A stretch of 42,064 nt of DNA from Bacteroidales bacterium (GTDB lineage Bacteria; Bacteroidota; Bacteroidia; Bacteroidales; UBA932): NCBI GenBank assembly GCA_016290835.1, contig JAEEVG010000016.1, positions 1-42,064 of the forward strand, read 5' to 3'. This document shows positions 32,807-42,064 of the stretch, in pieces (positions within the stretch are counted from its first letter, which is position 1; each line of letters starts with the position of its first letter). The notes beneath the pieces were generated by a model, which saw only the letters and a list, made by a program, of their open reading frames with translations, was not told the DNA's origin and did not search any database. The position numbers were made by a program, and so were the translations under genes.

Positions 32807-34231
32807 TTAGACTTCGTGCAGGCCCAGCTCGGGCGCGTGAAGACGCATGAAGGCGTCGGCCTCGGCGAAATTATTGCCGATCACCCCATCCAGGATCGCC
32901 TCCTTCACCATCTCCTTGATCACCCCGATCTCCCGGCAAGGCGGAATTCCATACACCGCCATCACATACTCCCCGTCGATCGGATTCTTGAAATTGCGGA
33001 TCGCATCCTTCGCCTCCACCTCCACCAACTTCCGCCGCACCAACTCGAAATTCCCCCGGATCCGCGCCACCTTCGCCTCATTCTTGGAGGTGATGTCGGC
33101 ATTGCAGAGCAGCATCAGATCGTCGATATCGTCCCCAGCATCGAAAAGCAGCCGGCGCACCGCGGAATCCGTCACCTCCTCGTCCACCAGCGCGATGGGC
33201 CGCAGATGCAGCCGCACCAGCTTCTGGACATATTTCATCTCATCCAGCGGCAGCCGCAGCCGGTCGAAAATCTTCGGGACCATCCGCGCCCCAATCACCT
33301 CGTGCCCGTGGAAAGTCCAGCCCAGCGCCGCATCATAACGCTTGCTGGCGGGTTTGCCAATATCATGCAGCAACGCCGCCCACCGAAGATAGAGTTTATC
33401 CGAAACTTCGGCTACATTCGTGAGGACTGCGAGGGAGTGGGCGAAGTTGTCTTTGTGGCCGCGGCCATCCACCGTCTCGACCCCCTTGAGCGCCAACAAC
33501 TCCGGCAACACATAAGCCAGCAACCCCGCCTCGTCCATCAAGCGGAACGCCATCGCGGGACGGCCCGAAGCGAGCATCTTGTTCAGCTCCTCGGCGATAC
33601 GCTCACACGAAAGAATCTCCAGCCGCCCGGCGAGACGGCGCATCGAATCCATCGACTCGGGCACGATGCGGAAACTCTGTTCGGCCGTGGAGAGCTTGGT
33701 GGCGAAACGCACGGCGCGCAACATCCGGAGCGGATCGTCGGAATAGGTCGTATCCGGATCAAGCGGCGTGCGGATGATGCCGGCGTCCAGATCCCGGATG
33801 CCCCCGAAAGGATCCACCAGCGCCCCGAAATCCTCCCGGTTCAGGGAGAACGCCATCGCGTTGATGGTGAAATCCCGGCGCTTCTGGTCATCCTCGAGGG
33901 TGCCGTTCTCCACGATCGGCTTGCGCGACTCGCGGCGGTAGGACTCGCGGCGCGCACCCACGAACTCCACCTCGTCGCCGCGGTAATGGAGCATCGCCGT
34001 CCCGAAATTCTTGAAATAGGAGACGAACTGGCCGGTCCGCTCCCCCACCGCCCAGGCGAAATCGATGCCGCTCCCCTCCACGACGATGTCGATATCGTCG
34101 GTAGGACGGCCCAGGAAACAGTCGCGCACATAGCCGCCGATCACGAAGGCGCGGACGCCCTTCTCGGCTGCTATCTCGCTGACGATCCGGAAGATGGGTC
34201 GTGAGAGGAACTGATCGGTTATCGTGGACAT
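32807..34231 (-). CDS. cca: CCA tRNA nucleotidyltransferase (class II, with HD domain)
   Basis: A 474-residue protein. The nucleotidyltransferase head has FVIGGYVRDCFLGRPTDDID (G32-G33, catalytic D46 and D48), then the EFVGARRESY and DDQKRRDFTINAMAF motifs typical of class II CCA/poly(A) polymerases. A tRNA-binding helical middle follows, then an HD phosphohydrolase motif WAALLHDIGKPASKRYD at about residue 285, and the C-terminal HD-associated helices. Repairs or adds the CCA 3' end of tRNA. It begins inside the last 13 bases of the HSDR_N gene, 11 bases before the recombinase. Confidence 0.93.
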   Translation of the reverse strand: MSTITDQFLSRPIFRIVSEIAAEKGVRAFVIGGYVRDCFLGRPTDDIDIVVEGSGIDFAWAVGERTGQFVSYFKNFGTAMLHYRGDEVEFVGARRESYRRESRKPIVENGTLEDDQKRRDFTINAMAFSLNREDFGALVDPFGGIRDLDAGIIRTPLDPDTTYSDDPLRMLRAVRFATKLSTAEQSFRIVPESMDSMRRLAGRLEILSCERIAEELNKMLASGRPAMAFRLMDEAGLLAYVLPELLALKGVETVDGRGHKDNFAHSLAVLTNVAEVSDKLYLRWAALLHDIGKPASKRYDAALGWTFHGHEVIGARMVPKIFDRLRLPLDEMKYVQKLVRLHLRPIALVDEEVTDSAVRRLLFDAGDDIDDLMLLCNADITSKNEAKVARIRGNFELVRRKLVEVEAKDAIRNFKNPIDGEYVMAVYGIPPCREIGVIKEMVKEAILDGVIGNNFAEADAFMRLHAPELGLHEV

Positions 34232-34620
34232 ACCATTTCTTCATAGCCGGGGAAACGCTCGCAGGGCACGAAACGCTCCCCTTCCAGCCTGTAAAGATAC
34301 GTCATTTTTCCATTTGTCACGGCGAGGAAGCGCACGCTCAGCACGGAATTGTAGCGCATCGCCTGCTCCAGCACGGCGGGAGAGAGCGCCACTTCGGGAC
34401 GCTTGCACTCCACCACGAGCAGCGGCGCGGCGTTCCGGTCATAGACCAGGATGTCGGCCCGGTACGGCTTGGCGCCGAATCGGAAAGAGACCTCGCTGCG
34501 CATCAGGTGCTCCGGGACGCCGAACGTGTCCCGGAGTTCCCGGATAAACCACTGCCGCACCCGTTCCTCGGGTGTGGCAGCGACTTCTCGTTTGCGGAGC
34601 GGGTCCCAGATCAGCTCCAT
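34219..34620 (-). CDS. Stand-alone type I restriction HSDR_N nuclease-fold protein
   Basis: A 133-residue protein that matches only the N-terminal PD-(D/E)xK fold of type I restriction R subunits (HSDR_N): RADILVYDRNAAPLLVVECK gives D56 and E71-x-K73, the active-site triad, and VLEQAMRYNSVLSVRFLAVTNG follows. There is no helicase, no methyltransferase or specificity gene nearby, so it is not part of a restriction system here. Such orphans are common in Bacteroidota, function unsettled. Six bases separate it from the araB-like gene. Confidence 0.85.
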   Translation of the reverse strand: MELIWDPLRKREVAATPEERVRQWFIRELRDTFGVPEHLMRSEVSFRFGAKPYRADILVYDRNAAPLLVVECKRPEVALSPAVLEQAMRYNSVLSVRFLAVTNGKMTYLYRLEGERFVPCERFPGYEEMVCPR

Positions 34621-34626
34621 CGCAAA

Positions 34627-36219
34627 CTATTTCTTGCAGCGCACGGCCGCTTCCTCGATGGGGAAAGCCGCCTTGTAGTTCTCGAGGTAAGCCTCGAAAC
34701 CGGCGACATCCTCCGGGACGGGTGCGATCTCGGTCCCCGTGTTGCCGGCGAAGACGATCTTGTCCAGGTAGTCCGGAAGGCTCATCTTCCCGCCGTTGTT
34801 CACGAGGTAGGAGGCCAGCAGGGCGATGCCCCAGGCGCCGCCCTCACCCGCCGTCTCCATCACGGAAATCGGCGAATTCAGCGCGGCGGCCAGGATACGC
34901 TGTCCCACCACGGGCGTCTTGAACAGGCCGCCGTGGCCGGTGATGCGGTCCACCTGCACGTTCTCCTCGCGGAACAGCACATCGTTGCCGATCTTCAGCA
35001 CCACGAGCGAGCCGTAGAGCTGCGCGCGCATGAAATTCGCGAGCGTGAAGTTGTCGGAAGCGCTCCGGACGAACAGCGGACGTCCCTCCGCGAAACCGGT
35101 GACCGGTTCGCCGGAGACGTAGTTGAAAGCCACCAGGCCGCCGCAGTCGGGGTCCCCCTCCAAGGCGTGGGTGTACAGTTTGCGATAGATGTCGTGCTTG
35201 TCGTCGACCGGGCCCAGCAACTGCTGGTACTCCCGGATCATCTTCACCCAGGCGTTCAATTCGGACGTGCAGTTGTTGCAATGCACCATCGCGACGAGGT
35301 TCCCGTCGGGCGTGGTGACGATGTCGATCATCTCGTTGGGCTTGGACAGTTCTTTCTCCAGGACGATCATCGAGAAGGAGGAAGTGCCGGCCGAGACATT
35401 GCCCGTACGGGGCTTGACGGCATTCGTCGCCACCATCCCGGTCCCGGCGTCGCCTTCCGGCGGACACATCGGGACACCGGGCTGCAGGTGGCCCGAGATG
35501 TCCAGGCGCTTGGCGCCGGTCTCGCTGAGGAAACCGGCATTCTCGCCGGCCTTCAGGACCTTGGGCAGGATGTTGTGCAACTTCCAACGGAAACGCTCCG
35601 GAGCCACGAGAGATTCGAACTTCTCCACCATGTCGGCGCGATAAGTGCCGGTCTCGGGATCCACGGGCAGCATTCCGGAAGCATCGCCCACGCCAAGCAC
35701 CTTCTCTCCGGAGAGTTTCCAGTGGATGTAGCCGGCGAGGGTGGTCAGGTAGCCGATGTCGTGCACGTGCGTCTCCTTATTCAGGATGGCCTGGTAGAGG
35801 TGGGAGATGCTCCAGCGGAGCGGGATGTTGTAGACGAAGAGTTCCGACAGGGCTGCGGCCGCGGGACCGGTGTTGGTGTTGCGCCAGGTGCGGAACGGGA
35901 CCAGCAGGTGTCCTTCCTTGTTGAAGGGCATATAGCCGTGCATCATCGCGCTGATGCCGATGGAGGCGAGGTGCTCGATCTCCACGTCGTAGCGCTTGCG
36001 CACGTCGGCGCGCAGGTCGGCATAGCAGTTCTGCAAGCCGAACCAGATCACCTCCTTGCTGTAGGTCCACAGGCCGTTCACGAGCTGGTTTTCCCATTCG
36101 TGGCTACCCTGGGCGATGGGGACGTTGTCCTCGTCCACCAGCACCGCCTTGATGCGGGTGGAGCCGAACTCGATGCCGAGGACGGCCTGTCCGGATTCGA
36201 TGGTTTTCCTCGCGTCCAT
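34627..36219 (-). CDS. araB: FGGY carbohydrate kinase, probable L-ribulokinase
   Basis: A 530-residue sugar kinase of the FGGY family: phosphate loop [19 protein letters not shown] at the start, [10 protein letters not shown] (sugar site), [19 protein letters not shown] and [15 protein letters not shown] (phosphate 2), and, late, [20 protein letters not shown] (adenosine-site motif). The isomerase AraA and epimerase AraD lie directly upstream, so L-ribulose is the expected substrate, although the sequence is not close to E. coli AraB. It starts 1 base after the araA stop. This is the kinase of Bacteroides arabinose operons. Confidence 0.87.
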   Translation of the reverse strand: MDARKTIESGQAVLGIEFGSTRIKAVLVDEDNVPIAQGSHEWENQLVNGLWTYSKEVIWFGLQNCYADLRADVRKRYDVEIEHLASIGISAMMHGYMPFNKEGHLLVPFRTWRNTNTGPAAAALSELFVYNIPLRWSISHLYQAILNKETHVHDIGYLTTLAGYIHWKLSGEKVLGVGDASGMLPVDPETGTYRADMVEKFESLVAPERFRWKLHNILPKVLKAGENAGFLSETGAKRLDISGHLQPGVPMCPPEGDAGTGMVATNAVKPRTGNVSAGTSSFSMIVLEKELSKPNEMIDIVTTPDGNLVAMVHCNNCTSELNAWVKMIREYQQLLGPVDDKHDIYRKLYTHALEGDPDCGGLVAFNYVSGEPVTGFAEGRPLFVRSASDNFTLANFMRAQLYGSLVVLKIGNDVLFREENVQVDRITGHGGLFKTPVVGQRILAAALNSPISVMETAGEGGAWGIALLASYLVNNGGKMSLPDYLDKIVFAGNTGTEIAPVPEDVAGFEAYLENYKAAFPIEEAAVRCKK

Positions 36220-36220
36220 A

Positions 36221-37756
36221 CTACTTGAGCGCCTTGTTCAGCATATAGTAGACCTCGTTCATCCGGAGTTCTTTCTTGAACGCGGGGATGGTGGTCCCCT
36301 TGTGGATGTGGACGAACTCGATGCCGGTCATCTCGGCGAAATCATCCCAGTAATCGGCGGTGATGTCGTAGCTGAAAGCGGAGTGGTGCGTGCCGCCGGC
36401 GAGGATCCAGGCGCCTGCGCCTACCTCGAAGGTCGGCTGCGGGACCCAGAGGGCCGAGGCGACGGGGAGCTTGGGCATCGGCTTGGGCTCGATGCACTCC
36501 ACGTCCTGCGCAATCAGGCGGAAACGGTTCCCGAGGTCCACCACGGTGGCCTTGATGCCGGGGCCGGTCTTGGAGGTGAAGACCAGGCGGGCGGTCTGCT
36601 GCTTGCGGATGCCGATGCCGAGGAAATGCACCTCGAGTTTGGGACGGTCGCTCGCAATCATCGGGCAGATCTCCAGCATGTGGCTCTGCAGGCAGGAGGA
36701 ACGGTCACCCGCGAAATTGAGGGTGTAGTCCTCCAGGAAGGAGCAGCCGGTCGGCAGGCCCTGGCTCATCACCCAGAGGGTGCGGACCAGGCAGGCGGTC
36801 TTCCAGTCGCCCTCGGCGCCGAAGCCGTAGCCTTCTTCCATCAGGCGCTGGGAGGCCAGGCCCGGGATCTGGTCGAAGCCGCAGAAGTCCGGGGCGTCGA
36901 TGTCGGCGTCGCCCAGGTCGTCGAAGTTGGTGGTGAAAGCCGTGGCACCCTCGTCCGCGAGGACGCGGCGCAGGGCGATCTCCGCCTTGGCGGAGTTGCG
37001 GACCTTCTCCCAGTACACTTCCTCGCCGGACTCGTCGATCTTGATGGTATAGAGCTTTTTATACTCTTCCACGAGGGCGTCGGTCTCGGCGTCGGTCACC
37101 TTCTTGTAGTACTCCATCAGCGAGGAGACCGGGTAGTAGTCCACGTGATAGCCGAGGCGCTGCTCGAACTCCACGCGGTCACCGTCGGTCACGGCGACGT
37201 TGTTCATGTTCATGCCGAACATCAGGCAGCGGACATTCTTGGCGTCGGCCACACCGGCGGCCACGCGGGCCCATACGGCGATCTTCTGCTGGGCCTCGGG
37301 GCTCTTCCAGTAGCCGACGACGACCTTGCGCGGCACGCGCATCCGGGTGCAGATGTGGCCGAACTCGATGTCGCCGTGGGCGCTCTGGTTGAGGTTCATG
37401 AAGTCCATGTCGATCTTGTCCCAGGGGATCTCGGCGTTATACTGGGTGTGGAAATGGAGAAGCGGTTTCTCCAGGGCCTGGAGACCCTTGATCCACATCT
37501 TGGCCGGAGAGAAAGTGTGCATCCAGGTGATGATGCCCACGCACTTGGGATCGTTGTTCGCAGCCTTCATCACGTCCTCGACTTCGCGGCTGCTGTTGGC
37601 CGTGCCCTTATAGACGATCTTGACGGGGATGTTGCCGGAGGCGTTGAGGCCTTCGACCATCTCTTTGGAGTGTCCGTCCACGGCGACCACGGCGTCACCT
37701 CCATAAAGGAGCTGGGCACCGGTCACCCACCATAATTCACAATTTTCAAATGCCAT
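36221..37756 (-). CDS. araA: L-arabinose isomerase
   Basis: A 511-residue enzyme of the usual length (about 500). Features: [17 protein letters not shown] at the N-terminus (WxxTGSQHLYG in E. coli), [20 protein letters not shown], then the Mn site: E in [16 protein letters not shown] in [10 protein letters not shown] and His in [12 protein letters not shown]. It converts L-arabinose to L-ribulose in the cytoplasm. The gene is 18 bases after araD and 1 base before the kinase. Its own promoter is not visible. Confidence 0.95.
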   Translation of the reverse strand: MAFENCELWWVTGAQLLYGGDAVVAVDGHSKEMVEGLNASGNIPVKIVYKGTANSSREVEDVMKAANNDPKCVGIITWMHTFSPAKMWIKGLQALEKPLLHFHTQYNAEIPWDKIDMDFMNLNQSAHGDIEFGHICTRMRVPRKVVVGYWKSPEAQQKIAVWARVAAGVADAKNVRCLMFGMNMNNVAVTDGDRVEFEQRLGYHVDYYPVSSLMEYYKKVTDAETDALVEEYKKLYTIKIDESGEEVYWEKVRNSAKAEIALRRVLADEGATAFTTNFDDLGDADIDAPDFCGFDQIPGLASQRLMEEGYGFGAEGDWKTACLVRTLWVMSQGLPTGCSFLEDYTLNFAGDRSSCLQSHMLEICPMIASDRPKLEVHFLGIGIRKQQTARLVFTSKTGPGIKATVVDLGNRFRLIAQDVECIEPKPMPKLPVASALWVPQPTFEVGAGAWILAGGTHHSAFSYDITADYWDDFAEMTGIEFVHIHKGTTIPAFKKELRMNEVYYMLNKALK

Positions 37757-37774
37757 AGCGGTATGGTTTTAATG

Positions 37775-38611
37775 TTATTCTTTGGTCTTTTTCACGCGTA
37801 CTTTCTTCACGCGCTCTTTCTTCACGCGCTCTCTTTTCGCTTTGCGCTCTTTCTTCGCCGGTTTCTCCAGCTTTTCCGGGGTCTCCTGTCCATAGTAGGC
37901 ATTGGGGCCGTGCTTGCGGCTGTAGTGCTTGCGGATGAGGTTCAGGTTCATCGTGGGCGCCTGCGGGATTAGTTCCCCGTAGCCGAGGGTCTTCAGCGAC
38001 AGGTTGATGCCCACGGACAGGAAGGCCATCTTCGCGACCTCCTCCAGCACGACTGCGTTGTGGACGGCGTTGTCCGCATCCGTTCCCCAGACGAAGGGGC
38101 CGTGGTTCTTGACCAGGACGGCGGGCGTGCCGGCGGGGTCGATCTTGCTGACGGTGAAGCGCTCCACGATCACGTTGCCGGTCTCCGTCTCATATTCACC
38201 GAAGACCTCCTTGCGCTTCATGTCGCGCGTGCAGGGGATGTTCTCGAAGAAGTAATCGGAGTGGGTAGTGCCGATGTTGGGGATGTCCCGGCCGGCCTGG
38301 GCCCAGGCGGTGGCGAAGGTGGAATGCGTGTGCACCACGCCGCCGATTGCGGGGAATGCTTTGTACAGGACCAGGTGGGTGGGCGTGTCGGAAGAGGGCT
38401 TGAAGCTGCCCTCCACGACCTTGCCGTCCAGGTCCACGACGACCATGTCCTCGGGCTTCATCGTGTCATAACTGACGCCCGAGGGCTTGATGACCACCAG
38501 GCCGCTCTCCCGGTCGATGGCGCTCACATTGCCCCAGGTGAAGAGCACGAGGCCGTGGCGCACGAGGTCGAGGTTGGCCTGGCAGACTTTCTCTTTCAAT
38601 GATTCAAGCAT
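37775..38611 (-). CDS. araD: L-ribulose-5-phosphate 4-epimerase with a basic tail
   Basis: A 278-residue class II aldolase-fold enzyme. Metal ligands H94 and H96 ([18 protein letters not shown]) and H170 (KNHGPFVWG) are present, with the C-terminal ending [12 protein letters not shown] at about residue 242, where E. coli AraD stops. Thereafter 36 residues form a highly basic tail, (RVKK[E/V/T]) repeats, coded by a 15-base tandem repeat (37787-37831). The tail is not needed for the fold. It converts L-ribulose-5-P to D-xylulose-5-P. Three bases after the symporter stop. Confidence 0.93.
   Translation of the reverse strand: MLESLKEKVCQANLDLVRHGLVLFTWGNVSAIDRESGLVVIKPSGVSYDTMKPEDMVVVDLDGKVVEGSFKPSSDTPTHLVLYKAFPAIGGVVHTHSTFATAWAQAGRDIPNIGTTHSDYFFENIPCTRDMKRKEVFGEYETETGNVIVERFTVSKIDPAGTPAVLVKNHGPFVWGTDADNAVHNAVVLEEVAKMAFLSVGINLSLKTLGYGELIPQAPTMNLNLIRKHYSRKHGPNAYYGQETPEKLEKPAKKERKAKRERVKKERVKKVRVKKTKE
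37787..37831. repeat. 15-base tandem repeat in the araD 3' end
   Basis: TTTCTTCACGCGCTC occurs twice exactly (37802-37816 and 37817-37831) and once imperfectly before (37787-37801). On the coding strand it makes the RVKKx repeats of the AraD tail. A repeat this short can expand or contract by slippage in steps of five codons. Confidence 0.85.
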
Positions 38612-38614
38612 AGA

Positions 38615-40342
38615 CTACCAGAAATAAATGTAGAATGCGACCGTGAAGGCCAGGATGATGCAGGTATGGATGATGTCCCAGGTACCCCAGGAGGCGCGGG
38701 TGGCGGCTTTCTGCTCGGGCGTGGCCGTGCCGAAGCACAGACCCCGGACCTGCTCTTCGTCCGGCTTCGGGGTGAGCAGGGTCACCACGATGGCCAGCAC
38801 CACGCAGAAGAGGAACATCCAGACGCAGAACGCATAGACGTTCAGCTCGTTGAAGATGAAAGTGAAGATGTTGTGCGACTCGGGGTTGATGATCATCGTG
38901 ATCAAGCGCGTGAAGCCGAGCACCAGACCCACGATGAGGGTCCACATACCGGCCTTGGGCGAGGTCTTCTTCCAGCAGACGCCGAGCAGGAACACCGCGG
39001 CGATGGCCGGGGCCAGCAGGCTCTGCACGCTCTGGATGTAGTTGTACAGGCTCTTGCCCATGCGCTGGATGACGAAGATCCACAGCACGCCCAGCACGAC
39101 CACCACGACGGTGGCGATACGGCCGATGAGCACGAGTTTCTTCTCCTCGGTATCCGGGTGCTTGCGCTTGTAGATATCGATGGTGTAGAGCATGGCGGAG
39201 GAGTTGTACAGTGAGGCCAGGGAGCTCATCAGGGCAGCGAGGATACCGCAGATCACCACGCCCTTGAGGCCGACCGGCAGCAGGGTGTTGACCAGCATCG
39301 GGAAGGCGATGTCCGGGTTGGCGACGGTCCCGTCGGCCTGCACGCCGAGGGCGGCGGCGAGGGTCTGTCCGATGGCGGATTCAGGGTGCTTGGTGAGCGC
39401 GAAAGCGATCATGCCCGGGATGAGGAACAGGAACACCGGGAGGAGCTTGAGGTAGGCGCCGAAGATGGTACCCCGGCGGGACTCCTTCTGGTTCTTGCCG
39501 GAGAGCACGCGCTGGACGATGAACTGGTCGGTGCACCAGTACCAGAAGCCGATGATGGCGGAGCCGAAGAGGGCGCCGTACCACGGGAACTCCTTGTCCT
39601 GGCCGCTGCGCATCAGGTCGGTCATGTTATCGCCGAGGTCGTTGACCGGCTGGGCGCGGCAGATATCCATCATCGCGTTCCAGCCGCCCAGTTCGCGGAG
39701 GCCGAGCCAGAGGATGACCAGCGAGCCGAGCAGCAGGATGGGCGTCTGCAGGACCGAGGTCTTGAGCACCGACTCCATACCGCCGATGACGGTGTAGATG
39801 GCGGTGATGATCACCAGGGCCAGGGCGGCCACCCAGAAGTTGATGCCCAGCAGGGTGTTCAGCGCGAGGCCGCCTGCCAGGACGGTCACGGAGACCTTGG
39901 TGAGCACGTAACTGGCCAGGGACAGCCAGGTCAGGATGCCGCGGCTCTCCTTGTTGTAGCGCTTCTCGAGGAACTCGGGCATCGTATAGACCATGCTGCG
40001 CTCGTAGAACGGCACGAAGACCCAGCCGAGGATGAGGATCATCCAGCCCTGGATCTCCCAGTGGGCCTGGGCCATGCCGGCGGAGGCGCCGGTGCCCGCG
40101 AGGCCGATGAGGTGTTCGGAGCCGATGTTGGATGCGAAGATGGAAGCGCCGATGGCGATCCAGGTCGCCGTGCGGCCGCTCAGGAAATAATCGCCGGAAG
40201 TCTCTTTCTTCTTGCGGGAGACATCCCAGCAGATCCAGACCATCGCGAGGAAGAACAGACCGATGACGATCCAGTCCCAGGACGCGAGGGAGATGCGGTT
40301 CAGGTCCGCAGCCTGTAAAGGCAGGAATCTAAGCATATACAC
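38615..40342 (-). CDS. Sodium:solute symporter (SSS family), probable arabinose transporter
   Basis: A 575-residue protein with about 14 TM helices and the SSS/SGLT signatures: SGDYFLSGRTATWIAIGASI, FASNIGSEHLIGLAG, TVIGGMESVLKTSVLQ and FWYWCTDQFIVQRVLSGKN (the SSSF pattern). The Na+-binding helix LYNSSAMLYTIDIYKRK is present. Bacteroides arabinose operons carry such a symporter (AraP); placement between galM and araD gives the substrate by context, not by sequence. The start at 40342 is 12 bases after the galM stop. Confidence 0.9.
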   Translation of the reverse strand: MYMLRFLPLQAADLNRISLASWDWIVIGLFFLAMVWICWDVSRKKKETSGDYFLSGRTATWIAIGASIFASNIGSEHLIGLAGTGASAGMAQAHWEIQGWMILILGWVFVPFYERSMVYTMPEFLEKRYNKESRGILTWLSLASYVLTKVSVTVLAGGLALNTLLGINFWVAALALVIITAIYTVIGGMESVLKTSVLQTPILLLGSLVILWLGLRELGGWNAMMDICRAQPVNDLGDNMTDLMRSGQDKEFPWYGALFGSAIIGFWYWCTDQFIVQRVLSGKNQKESRRGTIFGAYLKLLPVFLFLIPGMIAFALTKHPESAIGQTLAAALGVQADGTVANPDIAFPMLVNTLLPVGLKGVVICGILAALMSSLASLYNSSAMLYTIDIYKRKHPDTEEKKLVLIGRIATVVVVVLGVLWIFVIQRMGKSLYNYIQSVQSLLAPAIAAVFLLGVCWKKTSPKAGMWTLIVGLVLGFTRLITMIINPESHNIFTFIFNELNVYAFCVWMFLFCVVLAIVVTLLTPKPDEEQVRGLCFGTATPEQKAATRASWGTWDIIHTCIILAFTVAFYIYFW

Positions 40343-40354
40343 GTAGTTTTAGGA

Positions 40355-41440
40355 TTATTTCACGCTGAAAGCGAAGATGCAGTGGCTGTGGTAGGTCTCG
40401 CCGGGACGCAGCACGACCGAGGGCCACTCGGGCTTGTTGGGGCTGTCGGGATAGTGCTGGGTCTCCAGGCAGATGCCGGTGCGCTGGTTGTACACCATTC
40501 CGTATTTGCCGGTCACCGTGCCGTCGAGGAAGTTGCCGGTGTAGACCTGAATGCCGGGCTCGTCGGTATAGACCTTGAGGTCGATGCCGGTCTCCTCGCA
40601 ATAGACCTCCGCGGCCACCACGTCGAGGCTGCCGCCGGTGTCCAGGACCCAGTTGTGGTCATAGCCGTTGCCGTTCTTGAGCTGCACGAAGTCGAACTCG
40701 GTGATGTGGTCGCCGATCTTGTGGGGCGTGGTGAAGTCCATCGGGGTGCCGGCCACGGGCAGAATCTCGCCGGTGGTCATATAGGTCGAATCCACCGGGG
40801 TATACTGCGAGGCGTTGATGTATAGGATATCGTCGCAGATGCTGTGCTCCGCGGGATTGCCGGCGAGGTTGAAATAGGAGTGGTTGGTCATATTGATGAT
40901 CGTCGGGGCCGTGGATACGGCCTCATAGGCGATATCGATCCGGTTGTCGTCGGTCAGGGTGTAGGTGACGAAGGCGGTGACGGCGCCCGGGAAGTTATTG
41001 TCTCCGTCCGGGGAGTCCATCCGCAGTTTGATATGGCGGGCGTCTGCCTCCACGACCTTGTAGGGCTGGTACTGCCAGCCGGTCGGACCGCCGTGCAGGC
41101 AGTGGCCGAAATTGTTCTTCGGCAGGTCATAGGTCACGCCGTCCAGGGTAAAGCGGCCCTGGTTGATGCGGTTGGCATAACGGCCGATCGCGGCGCCGAA
41201 GTCGGACTGGTTGTTCTCGGGATAGTAATCCTCGACCTTATCGAAACCCAGTACCACGTCGCGGGCGATGCCGTCGCGGCCCGGAACGACGATGGAGGTG
41301 ATGCGGCCGCCGTAGTTGGTGACGGTCACTTCCATTCCGGATTTATTGGTCAATTTGAAGAAACGGTCACCCTGTTCCTTGTAACAGGAAGCGGCCAGCA
41401 CGGCGCAAAGCGCCAGCAGAATAAGTTTTAGAGTTTTCAT
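40355..41440 (-). CDS. galM: Aldose 1-epimerase, exported lipoprotein form
   Basis: A 361-residue GalM-fold protein. The lipoprotein signal MKTLKLILLALCAVLAASC puts it outside the inner membrane, unlike cytosolic E. coli GalM. Then NYGGRITSIVVPGRDG, GRYANRINQGRFTLDG, the catalytic His region NMTNHSYFNLAG and the Glu near CLETQHYPDSPNKPEW match the family. It equilibrates alpha and beta sugar anomers, here likely arabinose before uptake. The frame starts at 41458, but the ATG at 41440 gives a clean signal. First gene of the operon. Confidence 0.93.
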   Translation of the reverse strand: MKTLKLILLALCAVLAASCYKEQGDRFFKLTNKSGMEVTVTNYGGRITSIVVPGRDGIARDVVLGFDKVEDYYPENNQSDFGAAIGRYANRINQGRFTLDGVTYDLPKNNFGHCLHGGPTGWQYQPYKVVEADARHIKLRMDSPDGDNNFPGAVTAFVTYTLTDDNRIDIAYEAVSTAPTIINMTNHSYFNLAGNPAEHSICDDILYINASQYTPVDSTYMTTGEILPVAGTPMDFTTPHKIGDHITEFDFVQLKNGNGYDHNWVLDTGGSLDVVAAEVYCEETGIDLKVYTDEPGIQVYTGNFLDGTVTGKYGMVYNQRTGICLETQHYPDSPNKPEWPSVVLRPGETYHSHCIFAFSVK

Positions 41441-41446
41441 ATCGTG

Positions 41447-41478
41447 TAAAGATAGCATTTTCTCCCGAATCCATCAAA
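41447..41478 (-). promoter_or_regulatory. Promoter of the arabinose operon
   Basis: The minus strand has TTTG (41475-41478), a 20-base spacer and TATCTTTA (41447-41454), close to consensus, 6 bases before the galM ATG. No AraR-type operator could be assigned; the stretch 41455-41474 has no palindrome. Confidence 0.75.
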
Positions 41479-41504
41479 TATTTGTATCGGCAGGGCGGGA
41501 TTCA

Positions 41505-42064
41505 TCACAAACGGACCTTCTGCGCAGCGCCGTCATAAGCGACTTCCCGCACCTTCCCGTCGGGGGTGACCACACGGAAACGGCGGACGGCGAGCATCCC
41601 CGGGAACGATCCCCGGCGTGCGGCGATCGTAAGCGTGCCGCCCCGGAGGCTGAATTCGATCTCGGAGCAGGCGCCCTGCTCATAGGCATAGGTATCGCCC
41701 TCATCCTCATACAGAACGAAGCGGCCGTCCGCACCCGGGAAGACGCGGATTTCCAGGTCGTCCCAGGGCTTTTCGGAAGTGTATTGCACGTCCGGGCCGA
41801 TGGGAATGATAGCGCCGGCGCGGGCGTAGAGCGGCACGGTGTCGAGGTGCGTCGGGCGCGTGATCGTCTGGCCGCCTTTCAGACGCTCGCCCGTCCAGAA
41901 GTCATACCAGTTGCAGCCCTGCGGGAGATAGACTTCCGTGCTGCGTTCGGGGCTGAAGTCCACCGGCGTGGTGTCGAAGGTCGTGCGCTCCGGGGTGTAC
42001 TGGGCGTGCAGGACGGGGGCGACCAGCAGCGAACGTCCGAAGAGGAACTCGTCCCCGCGCTCCC
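41505..42064 (-). CDS. GH31 alpha-glycosidase, C-terminal part only
   Basis: Open leftward to the stop at 41505 and open across the right edge, giving about 186 visible residues. FGRSLLVAPVLHAQYT, then VYLPQGCNWYDFWTGERLKG, VPLYARAGAIIPIGPDVQY and LEIRVFPGADGRFVLYEDEG match the C-terminal beta domains of GH31 alpha-xylosidases/alpha-glucosidases, where this region frames the active site. The catalytic Asp pair is beyond the edge. Its 3' end is 26 bases before the arabinose promoter box (41478), so read-through into the ara operon is possible. Confidence 0.9.
   Translation of the reverse strand, partial: ERGDEFLFGRSLLVAPVLHAQYTPERTTFDTTPVDFSPERSTEVYLPQGCNWYDFWTGERLKGGQTITRPTHLDTVPLYARAGAIIPIGPDVQYTSEKPWDDLEIRVFPGADGRFVLYEDEGDTYAYEQGACSEIEFSLRGGTLTIAARRGSFPGMLAVRRFRVVTPDGKVREVAYDGAAQKVRL

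Noticed and set aside
37787-37831. CRISPR-like repeats
   Set aside because: Units are adjacent without spacers and in a coding frame; a simple tandem repeat.

Overview
The window is a GC-rich (roughly 60% by eye) stretch of a Bacteroidales genome, probably an uncultured gut or rumen lineage; the genus cannot be fixed from the sequence. The case for Bacteroidota rests on four things: a type V (FimA/Mfa-type) fimbrial locus with DUF3575 and DUF4906-type members, lipoprotein signals throughout, an arabinose operon of the Bacteroides type (galM, SSS symporter, araD, araA, FGGY kinase), and promoters matching the Bacteroidota consensus TTTG-N19-21-TAnnTTTG rather than sigma70. I saw no tRNA, rRNA, CRISPR array or complete insertion sequence.

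Layout. 1-5735 holds the start of an alpha/beta-hydrolase, a membrane protein paired with a winged-helix regulator, a flavodiiron protein, an SDR epimerase, a twin ABC ATPase and tcdA. 5773-11637 is a heavy-metal RND efflux operon headed by a small His-rich exported protein. 11748-13636 encodes an outer-membrane barrel and an unrecognised lipoprotein, divergently transcribed. 13642-23055 is one leftward cluster: a short ssb, DUF3575 protein, OmpA-like lipoprotein, two FimA-like pilins, a FimB/Mfa2 anchor and a giant DUF4906-like lipoprotein. 23378-29170 has a zinc-ribbon protein, a 5'-nucleotidase split over two genes, a NatAB-like ABC exporter and a secreted GH51 arabinofuranosidase. holA follows at 29237.

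30286-31361 is an AT-rich island with the C-terminal tip of an Rhs-type polymorphic toxin (HExxH zincin motif), a tightly coupled secreted candidate immunity protein, then a decayed Rhs-core scrap (YYPFGG). This is the arrangement of a displaced, orphan toxin-immunity cassette.

31418-41440 is a leftward run of closely spaced genes: galM, symporter, araD, araA, araB-like kinase, an HSDR_N nuclease-fold protein, cca, a tyrosine recombinase and hpf. A consensus promoter lies before galM and a hairpin terminator after hpf, so arabinose use and housekeeping genes may share read-through transcription. The window ends inside a GH31 gene.

The two most unusual signals are the Rhs orphan cassette and a palindrome of about 133 bp (30-bp arms, internal hairpins) inserted in frame in the N-terminal domain of the tyrosine recombinase. 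It behaves like the protein-coding palindromic elements known from Rickettsia, which I do not know to be described for this group.
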